Below are positions 36,603 to 43,845 of a stretch of 43,845 nucleotides of DNA, in pieces. Where the stretch lies: the NCBI RefSeq assembly GCF_000381745.1, contig NZ_KB907006.1, positions 1-43,845 on the forward strand, read 5' to 3'. Below the pieces are notes generated by a model. The model saw nothing but the letters and a program-made list of their open reading frames with translations, had not been told where the DNA came from and searched no databases. The position numbers and the translations under genes were made by a program. Numbering within the stretch: position 1 is the first letter of the stretch; each line of letters begins with the position of its first letter. The stretch is from Psychromonas ossibalaenae ATCC BAA-1528 (GTDB lineage: Bacteria; Pseudomonadota; Gammaproteobacteria; Enterobacterales; Psychromonadaceae).

Positions 36603-37958
36603 TCAGGCATTGATGCTGTGCAGTACTTCATCTAAGAGGCTTTGTGGTGTATAGCTTTTATCTGTTATTCCGATTTTATTTGCTCGTGACTGATTCTCTG
36701 TCAGTTCACAATAATTGAAAAGTACACGTTGTATTTCAAACAGTTCATTAATAACATTAAAACTGTTTATGCCTTTATTTATATGTGTATCAAGGTAGGT
36801 ATAAAACCTATCCACATCGGTTGTTTTTTTGAGCGGTACTGCACCCTGTTCTTTGACTGCAGATGTAACCGGGCAGTAAGCTGCAAATTCATTGCTGTAC
36901 CAGCGATCGTTCCACCATCCAATTTTTTTGCCGTTTATATGCTCTTTGGCTTTATCTAGCGGCACAAAGAAATAGACATCTGCATTGTTTTTTTTTATCT
37001 CCTTTAATGATGCCATTAATGCCCCGGCTCTGAGCGTACTTTCATGCTCAATAAAATGATCATATTTTTGGGCTTTTTGAGTGAAAGCATTAAGCAGTTG
37101 AAAATGGATATAGGCTAATTTGTCCGGATATATTAAGCTGCATTTTGAGAGGGCTTTTAGTTCGCCAACCAGCAGCTGCTCAAAATGCTTTCTTTTCATA
37201 TTTTGTGTATAGCGGTTGACCAGCATATTTTCGATGCTGTCTGTTTCGTGATTAACAACGATTGTGTTGCTGTGCGCCTGGTAGGTATCTTCAGCATGCA
37301 GCTTTGTCCTAGTCAGATTATGGCTTTGTAATAAGACATAACCGCTGTTTATCTCACTGCTGATTAGAGTATAAACACCTCTTTTATGCATTAGAGAAAG
37401 CACCTTTCCTTCACTGTGCAGGCCCAGATATTTTCTCTCAATTATTTTTTCTTCATTTAATCTGCTGAAGTTGGCAAAGATTAAAGACAGCTGCTGCAGA
37501 TAAAAATAATAGGATTTTGGAGAGAGCCCGGTTATTGTTATCGCTTCCCGGGTTTCCTGTTTGTTTACAATAGTAGATAAAACCGCCTGCAGCTGTTTGA
37601 TTTTTTTGAAGTTTGCCATGGTAAAAACTAAGCCGCATTTGGCGCATTGTTTTCTTTGTCGGCCCGAAGAGGTGAAGCCATACTTATGTAAGGGGCTATT
37701 TTTATCAAAGAAAAAACTGCCGGAGCATTTGGGACAGTGATTTAATTTTATAGAGAAGTGTATGTCCAGTTTCTCTTTTATAATGTTAGTGACAAGCTCA
37801 TTATTTACCCACGGCGGATTGCTTCCACAGGATTTACATGCGGTTGATAAATAACCTAATCTTGTGCTTCTATAAATATAATCTTTACTGTGCAGCACAC
37901 CAAAGTTTCGGCAGTGCACGGCTTTACAGCAGTTAAAGTTATTTGCAAATTTAAACAT
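36603..37958 (-). CDS. Zinc-ribbon protein resembling a degenerate transposase, unknown function
   Basis: A 451-residue protein I cannot assign with certainty. The N-terminus has two putative zinc-binding sites: C10/C11, C16, C41, C44 and C75-x2-C78 with C105-x2-C108. The second one (HCPKC..GRQRKQCAKCGLVF) is like the zinc ribbon of IS1/IS1595-type transposases. A helix-turn-helix-like segment TREAITITGLSPKSYYFYLQ is at about 136-155. The middle LHSEGKVLSL..SSEINSGYVLL (about 180-210) looks like an RNase H core whose first aspartate is Glu, so catalysis is doubtful. It has no IS ends nearby and is intact. A domesticated transposase or DNA-binding regulator is possible. Confidence 0.6.
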   Translation of the reverse strand: MFKFANNFNCCKAVHCRNFGVLHSKDYIYRSTRLGYLSTACKSCGSNPPWVNNELVTNIIKEKLDIHFSIKLNHCPKCSGSFFFDKNSPLHKYGFTSSGRQRKQCAKCGLVFTMANFKKIKQLQAVLSTIVNKQETREAITITGLSPKSYYFYLQQLSLIFANFSRLNEEKIIERKYLGLHSEGKVLSLMHKRGVYTLISSEINSGYVLLQSHNLTRTKLHAEDTYQAHSNTIVVNHETDSIENMLVNRYTQNMKRKHFEQLLVGELKALSKCSLIYPDKLAYIHFQLLNAFTQKAQKYDHFIEHESTLRAGALMASLKEIKKNNADVYFFVPLDKAKEHINGKKIGWWNDRWYSNEFAAYCPVTSAVKEQGAVPLKKTTDVDRFYTYLDTHINKGINSFNVINELFEIQRVLFNYCELTENQSRANKIGITDKSYTPQSLLDEVLHSINA

Positions 37959-38145
37959 ATTTCAGCCTGTAACCCTTCAAATAATAACGTATGAGTTTCA
38001 TATTACAGTCTTTCAACAGATTTGGGTAACAGCTGGTTTGGATCTATATTTAGACCTTGTTAAAGAGATCCTGGTCACACTTTGCTTTCTATAAATTACT
38101 AAACTGGTCTTAATTATTCAGTGCATCAACTTTCAGGGATCTCTT

Positions 38146-38322
38146 ATGCATGAAATATTCAAGGCTTTATTTGCAGGATTAGTCGTTGGGCTGCTCTTTG
38201 CTTTTTTAAAATTACCAATACCTGCTCCACCAGTTTTATCTGGAATTATGGGTATTGTAGGCGTGTATTTAGGCGGTATGTTATTCCAAAAATACATCAG
38301 TAATTTACTTAATACCAAATAA
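38146..38322 (+). CDS. xapX: XapX-type small membrane protein
   Basis: A 58-residue protein with two hydrophobic helices separated by the proline-rich KLPIPAPPVLSG turn, the mark of the XapX family. The first helix is LFAGLVVGLLFAFL; the second, GIMGIVGVYLGGML. An AGGG site lies nine bases before the ATG. The function is unknown; the family is named for a gene beside the xanthosine phosphorylase xapA in E. coli. Here too it is next to a purine nucleoside phosphorylase (deoD, 40 bases downstream), and the two may form an operon. It is short and easily missed by gene finders. Confidence 0.82.
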   Translation: MHEIFKALFAGLVVGLLFAFLKLPIPAPPVLSGIMGIVGVYLGGMLFQKYISNLLNTK

Positions 38323-38362
38323 CTTAAATTAACTTGTCAATTAATAATTAGGAACTAAAAAT

Positions 38363-39088
38363 ATGTCTACTCCTCACATAAATGCAGAAATGGGTGATTT
38401 CGCTGATGTTGTTATTATGCCGGGCGATCCGCTTCGCGCTAAATTTATCGCTGATAACTTTCTGACAAACGTCGTTCAAGTTTGTGATGTTCGTAATATG
38501 CTTGGTTTTACCGGCGAATACAAAGGACGTCGTATCTCTGTTATGGGACACGGTATGGGAATTCCTTCTGTTTCTATCTATACCACTGAACTTATTAAAG
38601 ATTTCGGCGTAAAAACAATTATCCGTGTGGGCAGCTGTGGTGCAGTTCTTGATGATGTTAATTTAGGCGATATCGTTATTGCTGCCGGTGCCAGCACAGA
38701 CTCTAAAGTAAACCGTATCAGATTTAATAATCATGATTTTGCCGCCATTGCTGATTATCAATTAGTTGCTAATGCGATGAACACTGCTGAGACACAGGGT
38801 ATTAAAGTTAAAGCGGGTAATGTTTTCACTGCAGATCTGTTTTACTCAGCTGAGCCTGAGTTTTTCAAGAAAATGGCTAGCTACGGCGTTCTTGGTGTAG
38901 ATATGGAAGCTGCCGGTGTTTACGGTGTGGCTGCTGAATACGGCGCAAAAGCGTTAACGATTCTTACCGTATCAGATCATATCATTCGTGGTGAAGCGGC
39001 TTCATCTGAAGCTCGTCAAACCGGCTTTAAAGCAATGATTGAACTGGCATTTGAGTCTGTATTACTAGGTGACAAAAGAGCGCTTTAG
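38363..39088 (+). CDS. deoD: Purine nucleoside phosphorylase DeoD
   Basis: DeoD cleaves purine (deoxy)nucleosides with phosphate to base and (deoxy)ribose 1-phosphate. The 241-residue hexameric-type enzyme has [37 protein letters not shown], the [10 protein letters not shown] active-site segment and [10 protein letters not shown] with the catalytic aspartate. The start has H4 in MSTPHINA, as in E. coli. Ribose 1-phosphate from this reaction enters the pentose phosphate pathway, in which the neighbouring transaldolase and transketolase act. It is 33 bases upstream of the transaldolase gene on the same strand. Confidence 0.97.
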   Translation: MSTPHINAEMGDFADVVIMPGDPLRAKFIADNFLTNVVQVCDVRNMLGFTGEYKGRRISVMGHGMGIPSVSIYTTELIKDFGVKTIIRVGSCGAVLDDVNLGDIVIAAGASTDSKVNRIRFNNHDFAAIADYQLVANAMNTAETQGIKVKAGNVFTADLFYSAEPEFFKKMASYGVLGVDMEAAGVYGVAAEYGAKALTILTVSDHIIRGEAASSEARQTGFKAMIELAFESVLLGDKRAL

Positions 39089-39121
39089 TTTTTATCCAAC
39101 AAATTTTACAAGGTAAATATT

Positions 39122-40072
39122 ATGACATCTAAACTAGATGAATTACGCAAACTGACAACTGTTGTGGCTGATACCGGGGATATTGAAGCGATTCAAAAGT
39201 ATACACCTGAAGATGCAACCACTAACCCTTCTTTGATTTTAAAAGCTGCACAGATTGCTGATTACGCGCCTTTAATTGACAGCTCTATTGAGTATGCAAA
39301 AGCACAGAGCGATTGTGCACAGCAGCAGGTGCAGGATACCTGTGATATGTTAGCGGTAAATATTGGTAAAGAGATCTTAAAAATTGTACCGGGACGCATT
39401 TCGACTGAAGTTGATGCTCGTTTATCTTATGATACAGAAGCAAGTCTGGTTAAAGCGCGCCAGCTGATGAAAATGTATAACGATGCCGGTATTGCTAACG
39501 ATCGTATTCTGATTAAACTAGCATCAACCTGGCAGGGCATTAGAGCTGCTGAGATTTTAGAAAAAGAAGGGATCAACTGTAATCTGACTCTGTTGTTTTC
39601 TTTCGCTCAGGCGCGTGCTTGTGCTGAAGCCGGTGTGTATTTAATATCTCCGTTTGTCGGCCGTATTATGGACTGGCATAAAGCAAACGAAGGACGTGAT
39701 TTTGCACCTCAGGAAGATCCGGGTGTACTGTCTGTTTCGAAAATATACAACTTCTACAAAGCAAACGATTATAAAACTGTTGTGATGGGCGCAAGCTTCA
39801 GAAACACGGGTGAAATCTTAGAGCTAGCTGGTTGTGACCGACTAACTATCAGCCCTGAATTACTGCAGCAGTTAGCAGATACACAAGGAGAAGTGGTTAG
39901 AAAATTAGCGCCTTCTGCAGCTGAAAAAACATCTCAATCACCGTTAACTCATGCACAGTTCTTATGGGAACATAATCAGGACCCGATGGCGATTGATAAA
40001 CTAGCGGAAGGTATCCGCAACTTTGCTCTCGACCAGGATAAACTGGAAAAAATGATTGCAGAGCGTCTTTAA
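39122..40072 (+). CDS. tal: Transaldolase
   Basis: Transaldolase exchanges a dihydroxyacetone unit between sedoheptulose 7-phosphate and glyceraldehyde 3-phosphate. The 316-residue TalB-type protein has [14 protein letters not shown] near the start and the Schiff-base lysine K132 in [13 protein letters not shown], followed by [18 protein letters not shown] and [19 protein letters not shown] precedes the ATG. It probably shares a transcript with deoD and xapX and ends in a terminator identical to that of tkt. Confidence 0.97.
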   Translation: MTSKLDELRKLTTVVADTGDIEAIQKYTPEDATTNPSLILKAAQIADYAPLIDSSIEYAKAQSDCAQQQVQDTCDMLAVNIGKEILKIVPGRISTEVDARLSYDTEASLVKARQLMKMYNDAGIANDRILIKLASTWQGIRAAEILEKEGINCNLTLLFSFAQARACAEAGVYLISPFVGRIMDWHKANEGRDFAPQEDPGVLSVSKIYNFYKANDYKTVVMGASFRNTGEILELAGCDRLTISPELLQQLADTQGEVVRKLAPSAAEKTSQSPLTHAQFLWEHNQDPMAIDKLAEGIRNFALDQDKLEKMIAERL

Positions 40073-40101
40073 TTAACTAATTAATCAGTTTATTAAAGAG
40101 T

Positions 40102-40130
40102 AAAAAAACCGCGTTTATCGCGGTTTTTTT
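40102..40130 (+). terminator. Terminator after transaldolase
   Basis: AACCGCG / CGCGGTT with loop TTTAT and seven T's. The hairpin and its A/T flanks are the same sequence as the transketolase terminator at 36556-36583. Confidence 0.9.
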
Positions 40131-40270
40131 ATATCTGCCTAATCTCCTGCTCTGGGCCGTGATGCTTTTAAATAACCCATTGAAGCTCAAGCATAGTCAA
40201 TCTGAACATTACAATGCCACTGAATACTAAATCGTTATTTACAGTTAACAGCGGTAAGTGAAAAAGGAAA

Positions 40271-41590
40271 TTATTTATAAATATAGTTATTAACTATATT
40301 TTCTAGCATTTCCTGCTGCCCCGATTGTTTAACAGGTTGAAGGTTACTGTCAGTTGCAAGTTTTGCCAGTTCTTCTAGCGATAGTGTACCTGACAGAATT
40401 TTTTTACCAAGATCACCGTTCCAGTCAGCGTATCGTTTCGCAATGTTTGATGATAATTGATCGTTCTGGATCATAGCGGCTGCACGTTCAAGTGACAGTG
40501 CCATTGTGTCCATTCCACCAATATGACCATGGAATAAATCTTCACCATCGATTGAAGGACGTCGTACACGAGCATCAAAGTTAAAGCCGCCGGTCGTGAA
40601 ACCACCGGCTTTTAAAATCTCATACATAACCAAAGTGTTTTCCTCAACACTGTTTGGAAATTGGTCGGTATCCCAGCCAAGTTGAGGGTCACCACGGTTT
40701 GCATCAATAGAGCCGAATAAGCCAAGTGATGTTGCTGTTGCAACTTCATGCTGGAAACTATGCCCTGCAAGCGTTGCGTGATTTGCCTCAATGTTAACTT
40801 TTATTTCATTCTCTAAACCAAACTGCTTTAAGAAACCGTATACTGTTGCGGTGTCATAGTCATACTGATGCTTGGTTGGTTCTTGTGGTTTTGGCTCGAT
40901 TAAAATCGTACCTTTAAAACCAATCTTGTGTTTATGCTCAACTACCAGCTGCATTAGACGCCCAAGCTGTTCCCGTTCCTGACGTAAATCTGTGTTTAAC
41001 AGTGTTTCATAACCTTCTCGGCCGCCCCAGAGAACGTAGTTTTCTCCGCCAAGGCGTTTAGTTGCACCCATCGCATTAAAAATTTGTGTAGCGGCATAAG
41101 CGAAAACTTTTGGATCTGGGTTAGAGCCTGCACCGGACATGTAACGAGGATTAGAGAAGGCATTTGCAGTTCCCCATAGTAGTTTCAGGCCTGTCTCTTC
41201 CTGCTTTTGTTCAAGTACGTCAACCATTTCAGAAAAGTTGTTAACATATTCCTTTAATGAACTACCTTCAGGTGCAACATCGGTATCGTGGAAACAATAA
41301 TAAGGAACATTGAGTTTGGAAAAGAATTCGAAAGCAGCGTCAGCTTTCATTCTTGCAATTTCCATTTGATTATTACTCTGCTGCCATGGACGTTCAAAAG
41401 TACCTGCGCCAAAGACATCGGACCCGTTCCAGCAGAAGTTATGCCAATAGCAGGCCGCAAATCGAAGGTGTTCTTTCATCGATTTTCCTAAAATCATTTT
41501 ATCTGCATCGTAGTGATGAAACGAAAGCGGATTTGTTGATTCTTTTCCCTCAAAGTTAATTTTTTTTACCGTTTTGAAAAATTCAGTCAT
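40271..41590 (-). CDS. xylA: D-xylose isomerase
   Basis: XylA converts D-xylose to D-xylulose, a metal-dependent TIM-barrel reaction. The protein of about 439 residues has the family signatures [13 protein letters not shown] (catalytic histidine and aspartate), [33 protein letters not shown] (metal glutamate), [12 protein letters not shown] and FDARVRRPS. Two ATGs are possible: 41596 has AGGA only about four bases away, while 41590 has it at normal distance, so the second is preferred. The product xylulose, once phosphorylated, feeds tkt and tal. xylB and a xylose regulator are not in the window. The divergent sugar transporter gene is interrupted by insertion sequences. Confidence 0.97.
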   Translation of the reverse strand: MTEFFKTVKKINFEGKESTNPLSFHHYDADKMILGKSMKEHLRFAACYWHNFCWNGSDVFGAGTFERPWQQSNNQMEIARMKADAAFEFFSKLNVPYYCFHDTDVAPEGSSLKEYVNNFSEMVDVLEQKQEETGLKLLWGTANAFSNPRYMSGAGSNPDPKVFAYAATQIFNAMGATKRLGGENYVLWGGREGYETLLNTDLRQEREQLGRLMQLVVEHKHKIGFKGTILIEPKPQEPTKHQYDYDTATVYGFLKQFGLENEIKVNIEANHATLAGHSFQHEVATATSLGLFGSIDANRGDPQLGWDTDQFPNSVEENTLVMYEILKAGGFTTGGFNFDARVRRPSIDGEDLFHGHIGGMDTMALSLERAAAMIQNDQLSSNIAKRYADWNGDLGKKILSGTLSLEELAKLATDSNLQPVKQSGQQEMLENIVNNYIYK

Positions 41591-42066
41591 AGCCATACTT
41601 CCTATTCAAGTGTGTGATTACCGTGGCTGATATCATTGATTTTATTTAGTGCGCATTCAATTATGAAAATTAGTTCTAAAATTCACCTATTTAGTAAATG
41701 TGATCCATGTCTCTAATGTTTGCGTTTTTTTGACTGCAATAAACATCTAGGAAAAATCTTATAAGTCAATCTGCTGTATTTGTATCTACTGCAGTATGCT
41801 CACTATCCTTGACGTCTTCTCGGTTTACCATGCAATGAGATATATTAATTCCCCTGTCGATAAGCTCTTATCTGTTAAGCCACGAGTGGGTGATTTACCC
41901 TGAAAATCCCATTTTATGTCTTGAAATAGATAGAAGTTACACTTTAAAAAAACGTAAAAAGATAAATTAATTTTGTAATTGAGGGAAGGCTCTTATTATC
42001 AATATAGTTGTTTAGGAATTATTCAAAACCTAACAATCTAACAACCCAATAACTTAAGGAGTACAT
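41591..42066. other. Divergent control region between xylA and the interrupted transporter
   Basis: A 476-base AT-rich intergenic region with no convincing ORF. It contains the dyad at 41664-41685, and AAGGAG directly before the transporter ATG at 42067. The layout suggests shared xylose-dependent control of both divergent genes, but I could not place promoters with confidence. Confidence 0.5.
41664..41685. promoter_or_regulatory. Dyad-symmetric candidate operator upstream of xylA
   Basis: The 22 bases have the form TGAAnnTTAGnnCTAAnnTTCA, symmetric at 16 of 22 positions, and lie about 75 bases before the xylA start. The TTAG..CTAA half-sites resemble those of ROK-type XylR repressors, although gammaproteobacterial XylR is usually an AraC-type activator binding direct repeats. 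The binding protein is unknown. Confidence 0.35.
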
Positions 42067-42168
42067 ATGCCCTCCACACAAATAAGCTTAAAAGAAAAGA
42101 TAGGCTTCGGCCTTGGTGACGTCGCAAACTTAATTGTTCTGTCAACCGTTTTTTCTTTTTTGACGTGA
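42067..42168 (+). pseudogene. 5' fragment of a GPH-family sugar:cation symporter, cut by an IS66-type element
   Basis: The frame starts with a good AAGGAG site and encodes SLKEKIGFGLGDVANLIVLS, the first cytoplasmic motif and start of TM1 of MelB/XynP/YicJ-type symporters. It runs into FSFLT and then a TGA about where the insertion-sequence end begins (about 42165). An intact protein would have about 450 residues. The divergent xylA suggests it imported xylose or a xyloside. The downstream part may lie beyond the IS cluster, outside the window. Confidence 0.75.
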
Positions 42169-42364
42169 GCTTACGGCAAGATAGTTTGACTTCAGAGAAT
42201 TTAGTCCGTTCCACCCTATGACGGAGCGGATGTTGTTTACTGGTAATTCCAAGGGAGGTAATTTTCAGGTGCCAACTTCACCGTTTCTTGCTCACGCTGT
42301 AGTGTATTTAAATAATCAAATATATTAATTCCAGCCCAGCTGGCTGTTGCTATCACTGACACGG
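42165..42364 (-). mobile_element. IS66-family remnant (element end plus TnpC C-terminus)
   Basis: On the minus strand, 42237-42365 encodes SVIATASWAGINIFDYLNTL, then REQETVKLAPENYLPWNYQ and a stop. This matches the C-terminal NPFDYL..LPWNY segment of IS66-type transposases. From the stop to about 42165 is 70 bases of non-coding DNA ending GTGAGCTTACGG (plus strand), which I take as the element terminus. The rest of tnpC is missing or displaced: the ISAs1-type transposase begins directly at its side. The eight bases before 42165 would be one target-site copy. Confidence 0.7.
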
Positions 42365-43485
42365 CTAGCGCATTTTAATCCCAGACTCTAGCAGGGTTGA
42401 GCGATAATTATCATCTAGCCCTGCCATTTTCTTTTTTGCGGCTATACTGGCCGACTTTGTGCTGTCTTGCTTAAACAATGCCATGGCTATCTTTCTCATC
42501 ACGCTAAACGCTAATGCGCCACAGCCTTTACGTATGCGCGATTCATCCTCTCTAAATGTCATATCGAATACCCAATGCATGCTTTCCACTTGCCAGTGAC
42601 TACGCACAGCATGGAGTGATTGCTCCGCATTCAAATCTAATGATGCAATATACCAACGCGTTTCACTCGTATCCTGCCCTGTGGATTTATGGTGAACTGT
42701 TGAGCTTATTTTAATGATGCTTTTAAGGCCTGACCAACGGTAGTCTTTGCCTAACCATCGTTTATCAACCAACATCTGCTGGTATGTTCTTGTCTCAATG
42801 CGTCTGTGGCCACTGTCGATTTCTGTATGCTCGGCATAATTTTGCTCTGATAATCCTTCTCGCTGAGTCTTATGCCACCATGCTTCTAGCTCCGCTTGCA
42901 TACCAGAATGATTGCCTTTAAGCGCGAGGATATAATCCGCTTTTTGTTTGATAATTTGCTCGGCTATTTTTTTCTGGCAACCCATTGCATCGAGAGTGAT
43001 GATGCTACTTTCAATATCAAGAAGTGAGAGCAATTCAGGTATTGCTGTGATTTCATTTGTTTTTGCATCTACCGCACTTTGGCCTAATACCAATTGGTGC
43101 TGACAGCTCCAAGCACTGACAGTGTGTAATGCATTTTTTCGGCCTTTAGTGGTAAATGAGCGACGCGCTGTTTTACCATCAATGGCGATAACATCGCAGC
43201 CTGTTTTTGTTACAAGGCTAGCTATCCAGGATTGAAAAGCATGTTCTATTTCACTTGCTTTAAACGGGAGATAACACGTGCGATGGTATAATGGCGGGGG
43301 ATGCCAGCTTCAAAATCGCGATATTGACGTAACCAATCCAGTTTTATATGGCCAAAATGTTCAATATCCTCCCATCCCTCAGAGCCTGACATTACAGCAG
43401 TAATTGAGAGGAGAAGAATATCGAGTAGATTGTGTTTTTTACAGCGCTCGATGCGCGGGTCGGTAATAGAGTCAAAATGTTTCAT
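42365..43485 (-). pseudogene. ISAs1-family transposase with a -1 frame break
   Basis: A DDE transposase of the ISAs1 (H-repeat) family in two frames. The N-terminal part (43485 down to about 43258) reads MKHFDSITDPRIERCKKHNL.. to VISRLK; the rest reads ASEIEHAFQSWIAS to the end. The catalytic motifs are intact: VIAIDGKTARRS, IITLDAMGCQ and WQVESMHWVFDMTFREDESR. Joined, it would be about 373 residues, a normal length. The break is exactly at CGT TTA AAG, a TTTAAAG heptamer (43258-43264). Either one G was lost from AAGGCA, or a -1 ribosomal slip restores the product. No other damage is seen, so it is recent. Confidence 0.85.
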
Positions 43486-43530
43486 GCCTCTGCATATAGG
43501 TCAGTTTAGTCTATATTTATAGTATTAATC
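42365..43530 (-). mobile_element. ISAs1-family insertion sequence, ends not resolved
   Basis: The span is set by the transposase on the left and the start of the IS1595-type element on the right. I could not identify convincing terminal inverted repeats; ACTGAC occurs near both ends (about 42354 and 43500) in inverted orientation but is too short to decide. It lies against the IS66 remnant, implying insertion into or recombination with that element. Confidence 0.55.
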
Positions 43531-43845
43531 GGCTCTGTTCCAGATAGTTGTTGTCTATACTTGTAAGTACGCATAACTTATTGAAGCTAAAAGCTATGGA
43601 TACTAAATCATTTACCAAACAGCTTAACCAAATAACTAAAACTCTTCTAGCGATGACACCTGCTCAAAGAGAAATTGTTCACCAGTCGATCCAAGCATCA
43701 CAGGCTGAAATCACCGTTAATGAGATGTTTCAGCCTATGTTTGATAATTCATCTCAATGTCCTCACTGTCATTCGAGTCATTTTAAAAAGTGGGGCAAAG
43801 CTGGTAAGACACAGAGATATTATTGTAAGAGTTGCCATAAGACAT
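43531..43845 (+). mobile_element. IS1595-type insertion sequence, left end (runs off window)
   Basis: The element appears to begin at GGCTCTGTTCCAGATAG, a plausible terminal repeat starting GGC as in this group, 65 bases before the transposase ATG. The right end is outside the window, so the inverted repeat cannot be checked. Confidence 0.5.
43596..43845 (+). CDS. IS1595-family transposase, N-terminal part
   Basis: A frame open from ATG 43596 to the window edge (83 codons, no stop). It has an N-terminal helical segment (KQLNQITKTLLAMTPAQR), then the transposase zinc ribbon CPHCHSSHFKKWGKAGKTQR..YCKSCHKT, with cysteines in C-x2-C pairs. This is the DNA-binding part of IS1595-group enzymes; the DDN/E catalytic domain would follow. 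It is truncated only by the window boundary as far as can be seen. Confidence 0.82.
   Translation, partial: MDTKSFTKQLNQITKTLLAMTPAQREIVHQSIQASQAEITVNEMFQPMFDNSSQCPHCHSSHFKKWGKAGKTQRYYCKSCHKT

Overview
The window looks like the chromosome of a marine, probably cold-adapted gammaproteobacterium of the Psychromonas / Vibrio / Shewanella kind. This rests on gene order (rpsU-yqeY-dnaG-rpoD beside tRNA-Ile2; ubiE-ubiJ-ubiB-tatABCD followed by hemB), on protein sequence character and on the modest GC content. The genus is an inference; no database was searched.

Layout. 1-556 is gene-free DNA with degenerate repeats. 557-5315 (minus strand) holds tRNA-Ile(CAU) and the macromolecular-synthesis operon rpsU-yqeY-dnaG-rpoD, with tsaD divergent. 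A lone Wzz-like chain-length gene (6699-7862) sits between tsaD and hemB. 7976-14501 (minus) is ubiE-ubiJ-ubiB-tatA-tatB-tatC-tatD-hemB: ubiquinone synthesis, twin-arginine export and haem synthesis. pgi follows on the plus strand.

16541-31646 is a lipopolysaccharide core locus with genes on both strands. It has five family-9 (heptosyltransferase-type) enzymes plus the remnant of a sixth, a WaaE/LgtF-like glucosyltransferase, OpsX, the Kdo kinase KdkA, the Kdo transferase WaaA, two related GT2 enzymes, an O-antigen-ligase-like membrane protein, WaaF, a GT4-deacetylase fusion and HldD. OpsX with KdkA suggests a Haemophilus/Vibrio-type inner core built on one phosphorylated Kdo. A JUMPStart/ops-like element precedes the outer-core block at 24010-27681, suggesting RfaH-type antitermination.

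31878-32206 is a structured repeat with terminal inverted repeats. 32303-41590 carries a GlpE-like rhodanese, a DUF6572-like protein, a ClC-family protein lacking the usual gating glutamate, transketolase, a zinc-ribbon transposase-like protein, a XapX small membrane protein, DeoD, transaldolase and xylose isomerase. Transketolase, transaldolase and xylose isomerase connect xylose use and nucleoside salvage to the pentose phosphate pathway.

The right end (42067-43845) is an insertion-sequence pile-up. A sugar-cation symporter gene divergent from xylA is cut after about 33 codons by the end of an IS66-type element. Next to it lie an ISAs1-family transposase with a -1 frame break on a TTTAAAG heptamer and an IS1595-type element that runs off the window.

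I did not find a clearly new multi-gene system. The best leads are the atypical ClC protein, the GT4-NodB fusion, the leader ORF/hairpin after the ops-like site, the zinc-ribbon protein, the 329-bp repeat and the frame break in the ISAs1 transposase.
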